NCBI GenBank assembly: GCA_964519035.1
Contig: CAZFKZ010000002.1
Span: 1 to 64,000 of the forward strand
Source: CAJJBL01 sp964519035
GTDB taxonomy: Bacteria; Pseudomonadota; Alphaproteobacteria; Puniceispirillales; Marisalimonadaceae
Length of the DNA: 64,000 nucleotides
Reading direction: 5' to 3'
Each line of letters opens with the position of its first letter. The first letter of the stretch is position 1. The notes beneath the pieces were generated by a model. The model was not told where the DNA came from. It worked only from the letters and a program-made list of their open reading frames with translations, and searched no databases. The position numbers and the translations under genes are program-made. This document shows positions 1-8,944 of the stretch, piece after piece.

Positions 1-2
1 AT

Positions 3-1118
3 CAGAAAATATTTAATACAAAAGTATTAAATCAAAATAATGACGTTTTGATAGATTCTTTTAGTACAATTTATGTAAATACTGAGATTAATAAAAAACA
101 AAACGATAAATGTGAAATCATTCATCATCTTTTTTTAGATAAATCTTATTTGCATAAAGAACCACAATTAATAATAAGTAAAAGTCATCTTATAAATTTA
201 TTTAAAGAAAACAATAATCCTAATAAAAATATAAATCTTAAAAACAATATTTTTTCTGCATACAAAGGTATTGTTAGAAAAAGTGACTGTGATCAAATGT
301 CACATATGAATGTACAGTTTTACTTCGACAAACATTCTGCTGCAATTAAGAATTTATTTAATTGTTTTTCTTTATTTTCTAAAAAGGACCTTGATTTTAA
401 AGTTGAAAATGAAAGATGTATTTTTAGTAAAGAAGTTCATTTAGGGTTTTCTTTAGAAATAATATTTTCTATTAAATCATTAAAAGGCAACGAATTAATA
501 TTATTAAGCAAAGTATTTTGTATAGATAATCAAAATATATCAGCTTTTTTTGAAACACGAATTACTTTTGAACTTTTTGATAATTTTAAAAAGATTATTG
601 AAGATATTTTTTTGTTAGAAAAAAACACTTATTTAAATGAATTAAATTTTGAGGATTTAAGAGAGTTAAGAGGTAATAGACCTAAAGAGAATTTTAATAA
701 AAATGCATTCATAAGTTGTAAAAAAGCAGTTAATACATGGAATATAGGCTTTGATGGTATGAGCTCAAGTCAATTCAAAATTGACTGTGTATCAGATGCA
801 GCTACCCATTTTTTTACAGCATGCGGTGCGGATTATAAATGGAGAACAAAATATAAAATAGGATCAGCAGCGTTAGATTATTCCGTTAGATATTTTAAAG
901 ATGCTCCTTTAGGTATGGCCATTACGATGTATACCAATTTCACTGATATTGGTAATAAATCTCTAAAGTTTATCCATCATATGATTGATGATGCCTCAGG
1001 AGATAAAATCATGGATATTGAAATAGTTGCTGTACTATTTGATTTAGATAAAAGGGTTTCAATTGTCGTTCCAGACGATTTTAAAAAGAAAGCTATTTCT
1101 TTATTAATAGAAAATTAA
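3..1118 (+). CDS. Double-hotdog acyl-CoA thioesterase-like protein, 5' end outside the window
   Basis: The reading frame is open from base 3 with no stop, so the gene starts upstream of the window. The TTG at 48 is only the first start-like codon and has no convincing ribosome site. Two hotdog-fold halves are visible. The first carries DCDQMSHMNVQFYFD, which resembles the DxDxMGHMN motif of 4HBT thioesterases. The second, in the last 120 residues, has a matching helix with D and H residues but a poorer motif. A CoA-ester hydrolase acting with the neighbouring acyl-CoA dehydrogenases is likely but inferred. The gene ends tail-to-tail with the next one, overlapping by 4 bases. The missing N-terminus could hold another domain, for example a dehydrogenase as in carnitine dehydrogenase-thioesterase fusions. 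Confidence 0.6.
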   Translation, partial: QKIFNTKVLNQNNDVLIDSFSTIYVNTEINKKQNDKCEIIHHLFLDKSYLHKEPQLIISKSHLINLFKENNNPNKNINLKNNIFSAYKGIVRKSDCDQMSHMNVQFYFDKHSAAIKNLFNCFSLFSKKDLDFKVENERCIFSKEVHLGFSLEIIFSIKSLKGNELILLSKVFCIDNQNISAFFETRITFELFDNFKKIIEDIFLLEKNTYLNELNFEDLRELRGNRPKENFNKNAFISCKKAVNTWNIGFDGMSSSQFKIDCVSDAATHFFTACGADYKWRTKYKIGSAALDYSVRYFKDAPLGMAITMYTNFTDIGNKSLKFIHHMIDDASGDKIMDIEIVAVLFDLDKRVSIVVPDDFKKKAISLLIEN

Positions 1119-2233
1119 TTAAAACTTAATTTTTTAAAACGATCTCTATGATAATCGCTATCACCCATTAAATGATCTATCATTATAAGTCTTTTTGCAT
1201 AATGCGCTGCAGAGTATTCCCAAGTCATCGCTATTCCACCATGCATTTGTATTGTCTCTTCAGCTATAAGTTTACCAACTCTACCAACTAAGTTTTTAGC
1301 GGCTGAAATATGCTTGTCTCTTATATTTTCATCTGCTTGAAAAGTAGAAGCTGCTAACATAACAGCTGATTTTACTTGCTCAATTTCTAGCATCATATCT
1401 ACCATTCTGTGCTGAATAGCTTGAAATGATCCTACAGTTTTTCCAAATTGTTTTCTTGTTTTTAAATATTCAAGCGTCATATCAAAGCAAACTTGCATAA
1501 TACCTAAAGCTTCTGCTGAAAGAGCAAGGGCACCAGCAGAATTTGCTTTAGTTATAATTTTTAGAGCATCTTCATCACTTGCAAGTAATTCTCCTAAAGA
1601 GTTTTCGAATTCTATCTCTCCTGCTCTATATCCATCAATTGTATTGTAGGATCTTATTCTTATCTGGTCTTTATTAACTAAGAATAAACCAATACCGTTT
1701 TTATCATTTACATTTCCATTTATTCTAGCGCTAACAATGATTTTGTCTGCAGTATCTCCATTAAGAACAAATGATTTAACTCCATTAATAGTCCATTGTT
1801 CACTGTCTAGTGAGGCTTTAGTTTCTATACAGTTATTTTCATACCTATTATTCATTTCCATATGAGCAAACGATAATAATAAATTACCTTCAATTATTTG
1901 TTTTATTTCATCAATTTTTGGATTTTTTATAGAAGTTAAAATTGTACTTGATAAAACTCCCGAAGAAAGAAATGGTTCTACACAAAGCGATTTACCAATT
2001 AATTCAAAAATTATTGATAAATCATCACCATTTCCACCTAATCCACCATAATTAGGATCTATTAATGCGCTTATAACACCTAATTCAGCACTTTCTAACC
2101 AAAAGTTTTTATCAAAACCATCTGTTAAACTTACATTGTTTTGGCGTTGATTGATGTCTTTATAATTACTTTCAAAAAAACGACTAACTGTTTCTTGAAG
2201 CATTTTTCTTTCTTCTGATAATGAAAAATCCAT
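1115..2233 (-). CDS. Acyl-CoA dehydrogenase, small/beta-type subunit
   Basis: The 372-residue protein has the standard acyl-CoA dehydrogenase order: N-terminal helical part, middle beta domain, C-terminal helical domain. The C-terminal part contains YLKTRKQFGKTVGSFQAIQH and IQMHGGIAMTWEY, signatures of the FAD-binding helices. The catalytic-loop glutamate is not in the usual place, as in the smaller partner of heteromeric FadE pairs. It starts 9 bases after the stop of the larger paralogue in the same operon, with an AGGAAA ribosome site. A two-subunit dehydrogenase, in which one chain supplies the base and the other completes the FAD site, is the best reading. The substrate is unknown; such pairs usually take bulky or branched acyl-CoAs. 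Confidence 0.85.
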   Translation of the reverse strand: MDFSLSEERKMLQETVSRFFESNYKDINQRQNNVSLTDGFDKNFWLESAELGVISALIDPNYGGLGGNGDDLSIIFELIGKSLCVEPFLSSGVLSSTILTSIKNPKIDEIKQIIEGNLLLSFAHMEMNNRYENNCIETKASLDSEQWTINGVKSFVLNGDTADKIIVSARINGNVNDKNGIGLFLVNKDQIRIRSYNTIDGYRAGEIEFENSLGELLASDEDALKIITKANSAGALALSAEALGIMQVCFDMTLEYLKTRKQFGKTVGSFQAIQHRMVDMMLEIEQVKSAVMLAASTFQADENIRDKHISAAKNLVGRVGKLIAEETIQMHGGIAMTWEYSAAHYAKRLIMIDHLMGDSDYHRDRFKKLSFN

Positions 2234-2242
2234 GAACGTTTC

Positions 2243-3439
2243 CTACAAACCAAATGATGCTTTAGCAACTATATTTTTTTGAATCTCATTAGATCCTCCA
2301 TATATCGATATTTTACGCATATTGAAATATTGTTTAGCTATTGTTCCAGCATAATCTGGACCTATTGGGTTATCATTCCAGCCTTCATCAAACTGCTCTG
2401 GTAAATATGGTAAGGCTTGTGGACCAATTGCTTTTCTAAGTAATTCTGTAGTTTTTTGTCTAACCAAAGTCCCTTTAATCTTTAATAGTGAACTTTCCAT
2501 TCCTGGAGCTTTACCCTCTGATGCAGCACTAACAGTTCTTAGATTGAATATCTCCATAGCTAGTAAATCAATTTCAAGTTCAGCAATTTCAGAAGAAAAA
2601 ACAGGATCTTCAATTAGAGGTTTACCATCTTTAATAGTTTTTTGAGATATAACTTTAAGATGGTTCAATGCTGTTTTTGAATATGGAACTCCGGCAATGC
2701 CTGTTCTTTCGAATGTTAATAAATATTTAGCATAGGTCCAACCTTCATTTTCTTTACCAACTAAATTTTTTATAGGAACCTTTACGTCAGTAAACCAAAC
2801 CTCATTTACTTCATGTTCTCCATCAAGTGTAATTATAGGTTTTACTTCTATTCCAGGAGTATCCATATCTATTAAAAGAAATGAAATACCAGATTGTGGT
2901 TTTGAATTTATGTCAGTTTTTACTAAACAAAATATCTTATTAGCGTGTTGTCCAAGTGTAGTCCAAGTTTTTTGACCATTAACAATATAGTGGTCACCCA
3001 TATTTATGGCTCTTGTTTTTAAGCTAGCAAGATCTGACCCAGCACCAGGTTCAGAATAACCTTGAGCCCACCAATCTTCTCCACTTAAAATTCTTGGTAA
3101 ATAATAATTTTTTTGTTCTTCAGAACCAAATTCTATAAGGACTGGACCAAGCATAATTGTTCCAAATGGAACAATTCTTGGAGCACAAGCAATTATGATT
3201 TCTTCTTCGAAAATATGTTTTTCAATAGCGTTCCATCCAGTCCCACCATACTCAGTTGGCCAATGTGTTGCTAACCAACCTTTATCATTTAAAATTGTCA
3301 TGAAAGTTTGATAATCTTGTTTGCTTAACCTTTGATGTTTTCTTACTTTATCAGATATAGAGTTAGGCAATGTATCTTCAAGCCATTGTTTAACTTCAAT
3401 ACGAAATAGTTTTTCTTTTTCAGAGTATTCAAAATTCAT
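2243..3439 (-). CDS. Acyl-CoA dehydrogenase, large/alpha-type subunit
   Basis: This 398-residue acyl-CoA dehydrogenase shows GYSEPGAGSDLASLKT near residue 127 (FAD/substrate loop), WTTLGQHA near 159, and IYGGSNEIQKNIVA at the C-terminus. The usual C-terminal catalytic Glu position (YEG in medium-chain enzymes) is Gly here. The alternative base is probably E244 in TFERTG, where isovaleryl-type enzymes and FadE26-like subunits carry it. It is the first gene of a two-gene operon with the smaller subunit. It is divergent from the CoA-transferase genes across an 87-base gap. It oxidises an acyl-CoA to the 2-enoyl-CoA; the acyl group cannot be told from the sequence. Confidence 0.88.
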   Translation of the reverse strand: MNFEYSEKEKLFRIEVKQWLEDTLPNSISDKVRKHQRLSKQDYQTFMTILNDKGWLATHWPTEYGGTGWNAIEKHIFEEEIIIACAPRIVPFGTIMLGPVLIEFGSEEQKNYYLPRILSGEDWWAQGYSEPGAGSDLASLKTRAINMGDHYIVNGQKTWTTLGQHANKIFCLVKTDINSKPQSGISFLLIDMDTPGIEVKPIITLDGEHEVNEVWFTDVKVPIKNLVGKENEGWTYAKYLLTFERTGIAGVPYSKTALNHLKVISQKTIKDGKPLIEDPVFSSEIAELEIDLLAMEIFNLRTVSAASEGKAPGMESSLLKIKGTLVRQKTTELLRKAIGPQALPYLPEQFDEGWNDNPIGPDYAGTIAKQYFNMRKISIYGGSNEIQKNIVAKASFGL

Positions 3440-3466
3440 AATTAATTACCATTTATTTTATATTTG

Positions 3467-3482
3467 TTAACATGTAATGTAA
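3467..3482. promoter_or_regulatory. Candidate operator, copy 1 (weak match)
   Basis: TTAACATGTAAT lies in the divergent gap between the acyl-CoA dehydrogenase pair and the CoA-transferase pair. It shares the ACATGT core with four other divergent gaps in this block but matches the strongest copies at only about 10 of 16 positions. Function is inferred from recurrence and position only. Confidence 0.25.
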
Positions 3483-3526
3483 ATTATATGTTTAATTGGT
3501 TTGAATCAATAGTATGAAGGATAAAA

Positions 3527-4240
3527 ATGCAAATTAATAAAATCAAAACACAAATGACAGATATATTATCTGATGTTTTTGATGGCGCGACTATAATGGT
3601 TGGAGGTTTTGGAGAAGCAGGAAGTCCAATTGAACTTTTGCATGGTCTGATTGATAATGGTGCAAAAGATTTAACTATAATAGCTAACAATTCAGGAAAT
3701 GGAAGAATTGGTCTTGGTGCTTTGATAGGTCAACGTCAGGTTAAAAAAGTTATCTGTTCATTTGCTCGTTCTGCAAAAGGTATTACCTTTCAAGAATTAT
3801 ACAATAAAGGGGAGATAGAGTTAGAAGTTGTCCCACAAGGTACTTTAGCAGAAAGAATAAGAGCAGCTGGAGCAGGGGTTCCAGCATTTTACACAGCAAC
3901 AGCAGTTGGAACACCTCTGGCTGAAGGTAAACAAGAAAAAACATTTAATGGAAAAAAATATATTTTAGAACACGCTCTTCACGCGGATTTTGCTTTTGTT
4001 AAAGCAGATAAGGCCGATAGATATGGAAATTTAACATTCAATAAAACAGCTAGAAATTTTAATCCTGTAATGTGTATGGCAGCGAAGCAATCAATTGTGC
4101 AAGTAAAAAATATAATTGATCCTACACAAACAGATCCTGAAAAAGTTGTGACTCCTGGAATATTTGTTAATAAAATAATCAAAATTATAAATCCAATTAT
4201 AGAATCAAACGCAATAGAAGAAGGATTAATTTACCCATGA
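3527..4240 (+). CDS. 3-oxoacid CoA-transferase family, subunit A
   Basis: The 237-residue protein is the alpha chain of a class I CoA-transferase (PcaI/ScoA/AtoD family). It transfers CoA between a donor acyl-CoA and a free acid. It shows the glycine-rich IMVGGFGEAGSPIELLHGL near residue 24 and the EVVPQGTLAERIRAAGAGVP stretch near 103, both typical of this chain. The ATG is preceded by GAAGGA. The stop overlaps the start of subunit B by four bases (ATGA), so the two chains are translationally coupled. It lies next to the acyl-CoA dehydrogenases and a RraA-like aldolase, which suggests activation of a carboxylic acid before beta-oxidation. The exact acid (3-oxoadipate, acetoacetate or another) is not determinable. 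Confidence 0.88.
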   Translation: MQINKIKTQMTDILSDVFDGATIMVGGFGEAGSPIELLHGLIDNGAKDLTIIANNSGNGRIGLGALIGQRQVKKVICSFARSAKGITFQELYNKGEIELEVVPQGTLAERIRAAGAGVPAFYTATAVGTPLAEGKQEKTFNGKKYILEHALHADFAFVKADKADRYGNLTFNKTARNFNPVMCMAAKQSIVQVKNIIDPTQTDPEKVVTPGIFVNKIIKIINPIIESNAIEEGLIYP

Positions 4241-4893
4241 ATAATTCAGCTAAACTAAAACAAATTAAGGGGTGGGATAGGAATATTATAGCATCTAAAA
4301 TAGCAAAAAATCTACCTCATGGATCTTATGTTAACCTTGGAATAGGTATGCCTGAACTAGTTTCTCAATTTGTGGAAGAAGGTCAAGAAATTGTATACCA
4401 TTCCGAAAATGGGCTTTTAGGAATGGGGCCTCCTCCTCAAGACAATGAAATAGATTTAGATTTAATTAATGCAGGAAAAAAACCAGTTTCTATTCTTCCT
4501 GGAGGTAGTTTTTGTCACCATGCTGATAGTTTTGCAATGATAAGGGGAGGTCATATAGATTATTGCGTTCTTGGAGCTATGGAAGTTTCTATTACAGGAG
4601 ATCTTGCAAACTGGTCAACTGGGAAAGGTATTCCGGCTGTAGGAGGAGCTATGGATTTAGTTGCAGGAGCTAAAAATGTTTTTGTGATGACGCAACACTT
4701 AACAAAAGAAGGTGATCCAAAGCTAGTTAAAAAGTGTACTCTACCATTAACAGGTGCAAATGTTGTATCAAGAATTTATACGGATTATGCAATATTGGAT
4801 ATAACTGAAAAAGGTTTTAAGGTAATTGAGATAAATGAAAATATAAATCTTAATTATTTGCAGACAGTTACTGATGGTCTCGTTTACCAGTAA
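4237..4893 (+). CDS. 3-oxoacid CoA-transferase family, subunit B
   Basis: The beta chain (218 residues) carries the catalytic glutamate of class I CoA-transferases at E57 in the SENGLLGMG motif. The GxGxP loop NLGIGMPELV sits upstream, and GAMEVSITGDLANWSTGKG follows near residue 113. It completes the heteromeric enzyme with the overlapping upstream gene. It ends three bases from the convergent RraA-like gene. Length and motifs are normal for PcaJ/ScoB. Confidence 0.9.
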   Translation: MNNSAKLKQIKGWDRNIIASKIAKNLPHGSYVNLGIGMPELVSQFVEEGQEIVYHSENGLLGMGPPPQDNEIDLDLINAGKKPVSILPGGSFCHHADSFAMIRGGHIDYCVLGAMEVSITGDLANWSTGKGIPAVGGAMDLVAGAKNVFVMTQHLTKEGDPKLVKKCTLPLTGANVVSRIYTDYAILDITEKGFKVIEINENINLNYLQTVTDGLVYQ

Positions 4894-4896
4894 CTT

Positions 4897-5601
4897 TTAA
4901 TCTACATAAACTACTTTATCGCTTTTTATTAAGTCTAGCGCTGATTGGGATATTTTAAGACCATTTGATACTTTGGCATCCATATCATTTTCTATTTCTA
5001 TTATTCTATTAATCCTACTAATAACTTCGTCTATTTTATCAAATGGCACAACAGTTACTCCATCAGTATCAGCAATTATCATGTCGCCACTATTAACAGT
5101 TTTTCCTCCAATATGAAGAGGGAACCCAATTTTTGCTGGTCCACTATTGAAGGGTGAATTTGGATTTAAACCAGTGCAAAAGCAGTCTAAGCCTGTTTCT
5201 ATTACTCCATTCAAATCTCTCATAGGACCATCTGTTACAAGACCTTTACCGCCATTGTTTTTTATCATTCCAGCAATGCGATCACCTACTGCAGCTGTTC
5301 CTTGCCATCCATTTACTCCATTTAAAACAATATCTCCTTCTTTTATTTCACTTAAAGCTATTGCCATACCAAGTACATCTGCAGCTCCAGAAAATACTGT
5401 CAAAGCTGGTCCCACTATGTGATTTGCAGATTTTCCCGGTATAGATAAAGGTTTTATCGCTGAGTCTAAAGCTCCATAACCATCCATAGCATCACAAATA
5501 AATCCAGTAGGAATATCTTTAAAGCTATTAATTTGTTCTTTAGAAGGTCTATTTCGACTAGTTGATTTTTTTATTTGTATTAATGGGGGGTTTTCGATCA
5601 T
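4897..5601 (-). CDS. RraA-like family protein (4-hydroxy-4-methyl-2-oxoglutarate aldolase type)
   Basis: The protein (234 residues) belongs to the RraA/HMG-aldolase family. TAAVGDRIAGMI followed by GLVTDGPMRDL holds the Arg and Asp of the family's substrate and Mg2+ site, and GDMIIADTDGVTVVP is the conserved C-terminal strand. Members with this G-D/D-x-x-x-R-D pattern cleave 2-keto acids such as 4-hydroxy-4-methyl-2-oxoglutarate or decarboxylate oxaloacetate. RraA proper inhibits RNase E, but the catabolic neighbours favour the aldolase role. It is divergent from an FMN 2-hydroxyacid dehydrogenase, a common pairing. The physiological substrate is open. Confidence 0.8.
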   Translation of the reverse strand: MIENPPLIQIKKSTSRNRPSKEQINSFKDIPTGFICDAMDGYGALDSAIKPLSIPGKSANHIVGPALTVFSGAADVLGMAIALSEIKEGDIVLNGVNGWQGTAAVGDRIAGMIKNNGGKGLVTDGPMRDLNGVIETGLDCFCTGLNPNSPFNSGPAKIGFPLHIGGKTVNSGDMIIADTDGVTVVPFDKIDEVISRINRIIEIENDMDAKVSNGLKISQSALDLIKSDKVVYVD

Positions 5602-5648
5602 TGCTATATGCTTTCATTTTTTTTTATTCTATTATTCATTTATTAATT

Positions 5649-5664
5649 ATAACATGTTAATTAT
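5649..5664. promoter_or_regulatory. Candidate operator, copy 2
   Basis: ATAACATGTTAATTAT lies in the 94-base divergent gap between the RraA-like gene and the 2-hydroxyacid dehydrogenase. It matches the 16-base form found at 20605 and 22358 at 14 of 16 positions, and its centre AACATGTT is a perfect palindrome. A dimeric repressor or activator site is inferred. Confidence 0.35.
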
Positions 5665-5695
5665 TATATTATTATAAGTAAAGGGAGTAAATTTT

Positions 5696-6877
5696 TTGTC
5701 TAACTTAGTTGATAAGTACCCAAGAGTAAGTGATATGATTAATGACGCAAAAAGAAGAATGCCTCATTTTGCAGCTGAATATTTGTTTGCTGGAACAGGT
5801 TATGATGAAGCTTTGGAAAACAACCGAAAAGTATTTAATCAAATTTTTTTAGTACCTAAGTACCTAAAAGGAACAGTTGTTCCGAATTTAAAGACAAAGT
5901 TATTTGATCACGAATTTGGTGCTCCATTTGGAATGGCTCCAGTTGGTATGACTAGCCTGATGTGGCCAGGAGCAGAGGTGGCTTTGTCTAAAATGTCTGT
6001 TAAGAATAATGTTCCTTTTGCATTATCTACCGTTGCTTGTGCTTCTATAGAAGAAATTGGCAAACATTTAGATGGTCAAGGATGGTTTCAATTATATCCT
6101 CCTGCAGATAAAGCTATTAGAAACGATTTATTAAATAGGGCTAAAAACGCAGGGTTTAAAACTTTAGTTGTTACAGCCGATATTCCTGCCTCAAGTAGAA
6201 GGGAAAGATTAAGGATGGCTGGTGTTTCTGTGCCTCCTAAAAATAACTTAAGAACTTTTTTCCAAGCTGCAATTTGTCCATCTTGGTCACTTGGAACCCT
6301 TAAAAATGGAATTCCTGCATTTGGAACAATGGATCAATATAGTAATGGCGATTGGCACGGAAACGCAAAATCAAAAGCTGGATTTGCAGGAAGTCAAATG
6401 CAAAGGTTTTTAGATTGGGATTATTTAAAAGAAGTTAGAGATATTTGGAAAGGGCCTATAATTTTAAAAGGCTTAATGCATGAAGATGATGTAATGAAAT
6501 CAATCAAGATAGTTGATGCTATTTATTTATCAAATCATGGTGGAAGACAAATTGATATAGCACCAAGTCCTTTACAAATGTTGCCTGAAATTAGAAAAAA
6601 AATTGGTCCTAAGTTTCCAATTATCATTGATTCAGGGTTTTATTCTGGACAAGATATAAGTAAAGGGCTTATGTTAGGTGCTGATTTTGTAATGACTGGA
6701 CGACCTTTTATTATTGGATTAGCTGCCTTAGGTCACAAAGGTGCAAATCATGTTCATGATATTTTAAAAGATGAATTATCCAATATAATGGAACAAATTT
6801 GTGCTAAAAATATTAAAGAATTAAAAAATCAAAAGGTAAATATAGGTAACGATTTTAAATTAAGTAATTTTAACTAA
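5696..6877 (+). CDS. FMN-dependent alpha-hydroxy acid dehydrogenase (LldD/glycolate oxidase family)
   Basis: This 393-residue TIM-barrel flavoprotein oxidises 2-hydroxy acids to 2-keto acids. Catalytic His281 sits in SNHGGRQID with substrate-binding Arg284, and Lys258 (IILKGL) contacts FMN. GADFVMTGRPFI near residue 330 is the phosphate-binding end. The start is TTG, supported by a strong AAGGGAG ribosome site eight or so bases upstream. The middle segment (residues 175-235) differs from LldD, so lactate may not be the substrate. It lies divergent to a RraA-like aldolase and convergent with a ThDP enzyme, so a short 2-hydroxy to 2-keto acid pathway is plausible. Confidence 0.88.
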   Translation: MSNLVDKYPRVSDMINDAKRRMPHFAAEYLFAGTGYDEALENNRKVFNQIFLVPKYLKGTVVPNLKTKLFDHEFGAPFGMAPVGMTSLMWPGAEVALSKMSVKNNVPFALSTVACASIEEIGKHLDGQGWFQLYPPADKAIRNDLLNRAKNAGFKTLVVTADIPASSRRERLRMAGVSVPPKNNLRTFFQAAICPSWSLGTLKNGIPAFGTMDQYSNGDWHGNAKSKAGFAGSQMQRFLDWDYLKEVRDIWKGPIILKGLMHEDDVMKSIKIVDAIYLSNHGGRQIDIAPSPLQMLPEIRKKIGPKFPIIIDSGFYSGQDISKGLMLGADFVMTGRPFIIGLAALGHKGANHVHDILKDELSNIMEQICAKNIKELKNQKVNIGNDFKLSNFN

Positions 6878-6881
6878 AAAC

Positions 6882-8546
6882 CTACAATGCACTAAAACGT
6901 TTTCCAGGCAAAACCATTTCAGAACCTGTTTTAATATGTAATAATACAGGCAAATTATTTTGTTTAGCCCATTTATTTGCTTTTTCAAAAACGCTGTAAA
7001 AATCACCGGTATTTTCTACTGTATAACCTTTGCCTCCCATTGCATTTCCAAGTTGACAAAAATCAGGGTTAACCAAACCTGTATGTTTATAATTACCTTT
7101 ATAATGTTTATGTTGGTGCATTCTAATAGTCCCATACATTTCATTATCAATTACTAATACAATTACTGCTGCTTTATATTGAACTGCAGTTGCAAATTCA
7201 TTTTCTGTCATTTGGAAACAACCATCACCAGCTAGAGCTATTACCATTTGGTCTGGGTATCGTAATTTTGCTGAGATAGCAGCAGGTAATCCATATCCCA
7301 TTGAACCAGATATTGGAGCAAGTTGAGTGTTTAATTTACTAAATCTAAAAAGACGATGTCCCCAAACTGCGTAGTTTCCAGCGCCATTCGTTATGATAGT
7401 GTCCTTTTCTATTTTGTCTCTTAACTCTCTGAAAGCTGCAGTTAGGTCTACACCTGAGTTTGGAGCTTCTAAGGACATGTCTCCCCATTCAATATATTCT
7501 TCATGTGCAAGATTAGTCTCTATCTGTTTAACATCTTGTGGTTTAGTATTTAGTCCATTTAATGCATTATTAAGACTGCTTACAAAATCTATAGGACTAG
7601 AAACGATACCTAAATGTGGTTTATAAATTCTTCCTATTTCCTCAGGCCCAGGATGAATGTGTACAAATTTTTTATTATGTTCAGGAATATTTAAGAGTGT
7701 GAAGCCTTGAGATGGATTTTCACTCAGTCTTCCTCCTAAAAGAATTAGATAATCACTCTCATTAACACGATTAATTAACTTTGGATTCACACCTAAACCA
7801 AGGTCACCTCCGTAATTTTTATGAAAATTATTGAAAAAACTTTGTCTTCTATGAGATGTTACAATAGTCAACCCTAGCATTTCTGAAATAGATGCTAAAT
7901 CTTCTTCAGCTTCTTGTGACCAGACAGATCCTCCTAAAATTAACATAGGTTTTTTTGCTTCTTTTATTTCTTCAATAAATTGAGCTAAGTTTTTTGTTGT
8001 AGGAGCAGATGAAATATGATCAATAAAACCAGGAGCATTTTGATTAGTTTTTTCAGTAAGCATGTTTTCTGGCAAAGCTATAATAACAGGGCCAGGTCTT
8101 CCAGACATGGCTGTATGATATGCGCGAGAAACAATTTCAGGTAATCTATCAGCCTGCTGCACTTCAATAACTAATTTAGCCATTCCTCCGTAAAACTGTT
8201 GATAATCAACTTCTTGAAATGCGTCTCTTCCGTACATTTCCTTTCCTATTTGTCCTACAAATAGGATCATAGGAGTACTATCTTGTTGTGCAATATGAAT
8301 TCCTGAAGCCGCATTTGTAGCACCTGGTCCTCTTGTTACAAATGCTATGCCTGGTCTTCCTGTGAGTTTTCCATCAGCTTCGGCCATCATTGAAGCTGCT
8401 CCCTCATGTTTGCATAATATAGTTTCAATAGATGTCTCTTGTAATCCATTCATAACTGACAGATAGCTCTCTCCGGGGACACAAAAAACTCTATCTACTT
8501 TTTGATTTTCTAAAATTTGTACTAAAAGTGAGCCAGCTTCTTGCAT
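6882..8546 (-). CDS. Thiamine diphosphate-dependent enzyme, acetolactate synthase-like
   Basis: The 554-residue protein has the three-domain layout of the POX/IlvB family: PYR domain with the activating Glu48 in KHEGAA, a central FAD/nucleotide-type domain, and PP domain with the ThDP motif from GDG (440-442) to DN (about 469). It makes or breaks C-C bonds next to a 2-keto carbon. It is not a clear acetolactate synthase: no small subunit gene is nearby and the VDRVFCVPGESY start is typical of a separate uncharacterised group. It is the third gene of an operon with split AtuA, four bases after the C-terminal AtuA gene, with an AAGGAAT ribosome site. A decarboxylase or lyase role on a 2-keto or 2-hydroxy acid is inferred. 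Confidence 0.82.
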   Translation of the reverse strand: MQEAGSLLVQILENQKVDRVFCVPGESYLSVMNGLQETSIETILCKHEGAASMMAEADGKLTGRPGIAFVTRGPGATNAASGIHIAQQDSTPMILFVGQIGKEMYGRDAFQEVDYQQFYGGMAKLVIEVQQADRLPEIVSRAYHTAMSGRPGPVIIALPENMLTEKTNQNAPGFIDHISSAPTTKNLAQFIEEIKEAKKPMLILGGSVWSQEAEEDLASISEMLGLTIVTSHRRQSFFNNFHKNYGGDLGLGVNPKLINRVNESDYLILLGGRLSENPSQGFTLLNIPEHNKKFVHIHPGPEEIGRIYKPHLGIVSSPIDFVSSLNNALNGLNTKPQDVKQIETNLAHEEYIEWGDMSLEAPNSGVDLTAAFRELRDKIEKDTIITNGAGNYAVWGHRLFRFSKLNTQLAPISGSMGYGLPAAISAKLRYPDQMVIALAGDGCFQMTENEFATAVQYKAAVIVLVIDNEMYGTIRMHQHKHYKGNYKHTGLVNPDFCQLGNAMGGKGYTVENTGDFYSVFEKANKWAKQNNLPVLLHIKTGSEMVLPGKRFSAL

Positions 8547-8550
8547 TTTT

Positions 8551-8925
8551 TTATTCCTTGAACTTTGTTAAATAGGGTGAATTTAGAGGTATCATTTCTT
8601 TAGAAACAGGTAAAATTAATTCATATAACAAATGAGATGATAAAGTTTTTCCGTGGCGATCTAATCTTAATGAACTATTAACTCCTCCGCCAAGTGCACT
8701 ATGTATAACAAAATTTAAAGCTCTTAATTGAGGGAGTTCATATCTATCTACCTTAGTAGCACCCAGATGTTTAAAAATATTATGAATTTTATTTGAAGTA
8801 GCTAAATTATTAATAATATCCCATCCTTTATCCAAATAAGCTATTAGAGAAATATTAGAAACATCTCCTTTATCTCCAGCTCTTGCATGAGCTATTGAAT
8901 GAACAGGTAAGTTAATTGTTATCAT
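8551..8925 (-). CDS. AtuA C-terminal domain-like protein (separate gene)
   Basis: This 124-residue protein begins HSIAHARAGDKGDVSNISLI, the hallmark of the small C-terminal domain that follows DUF1446 in AtuA. In many bacteria the domain is fused; here it is its own gene, 19 bases after the large AtuA gene and 4 bases before the ThDP enzyme. AtuA proteins are tied to acyclic terpene (citronellol/geraniol) degradation in Pseudomonas, but their biochemistry is unresolved. Co-translation with the large part suggests that the two chains form one complex. Confidence 0.78.
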   Translation of the reverse strand: MITINLPVHSIAHARAGDKGDVSNISLIAYLDKGWDIINNLATSNKIHNIFKHLGATKVDRYELPQLRALNFVIHSALGGGVNSSLRLDRHGKTLSSHLLYELILPVSKEMIPLNSPYLTKFKE

Positions 8926-8944
8926 TATTTTCTCTTAAATTAAT

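Noticed and set aside
6882..8546. Assignment of the ThDP enzyme as 2-hydroxyacyl-CoA lyase or acetolactate synthase
   Set aside because: The N-terminal motif VDRVFCVPGESY and the lack of a small subunit do not support either; only the superfamily call is safe.
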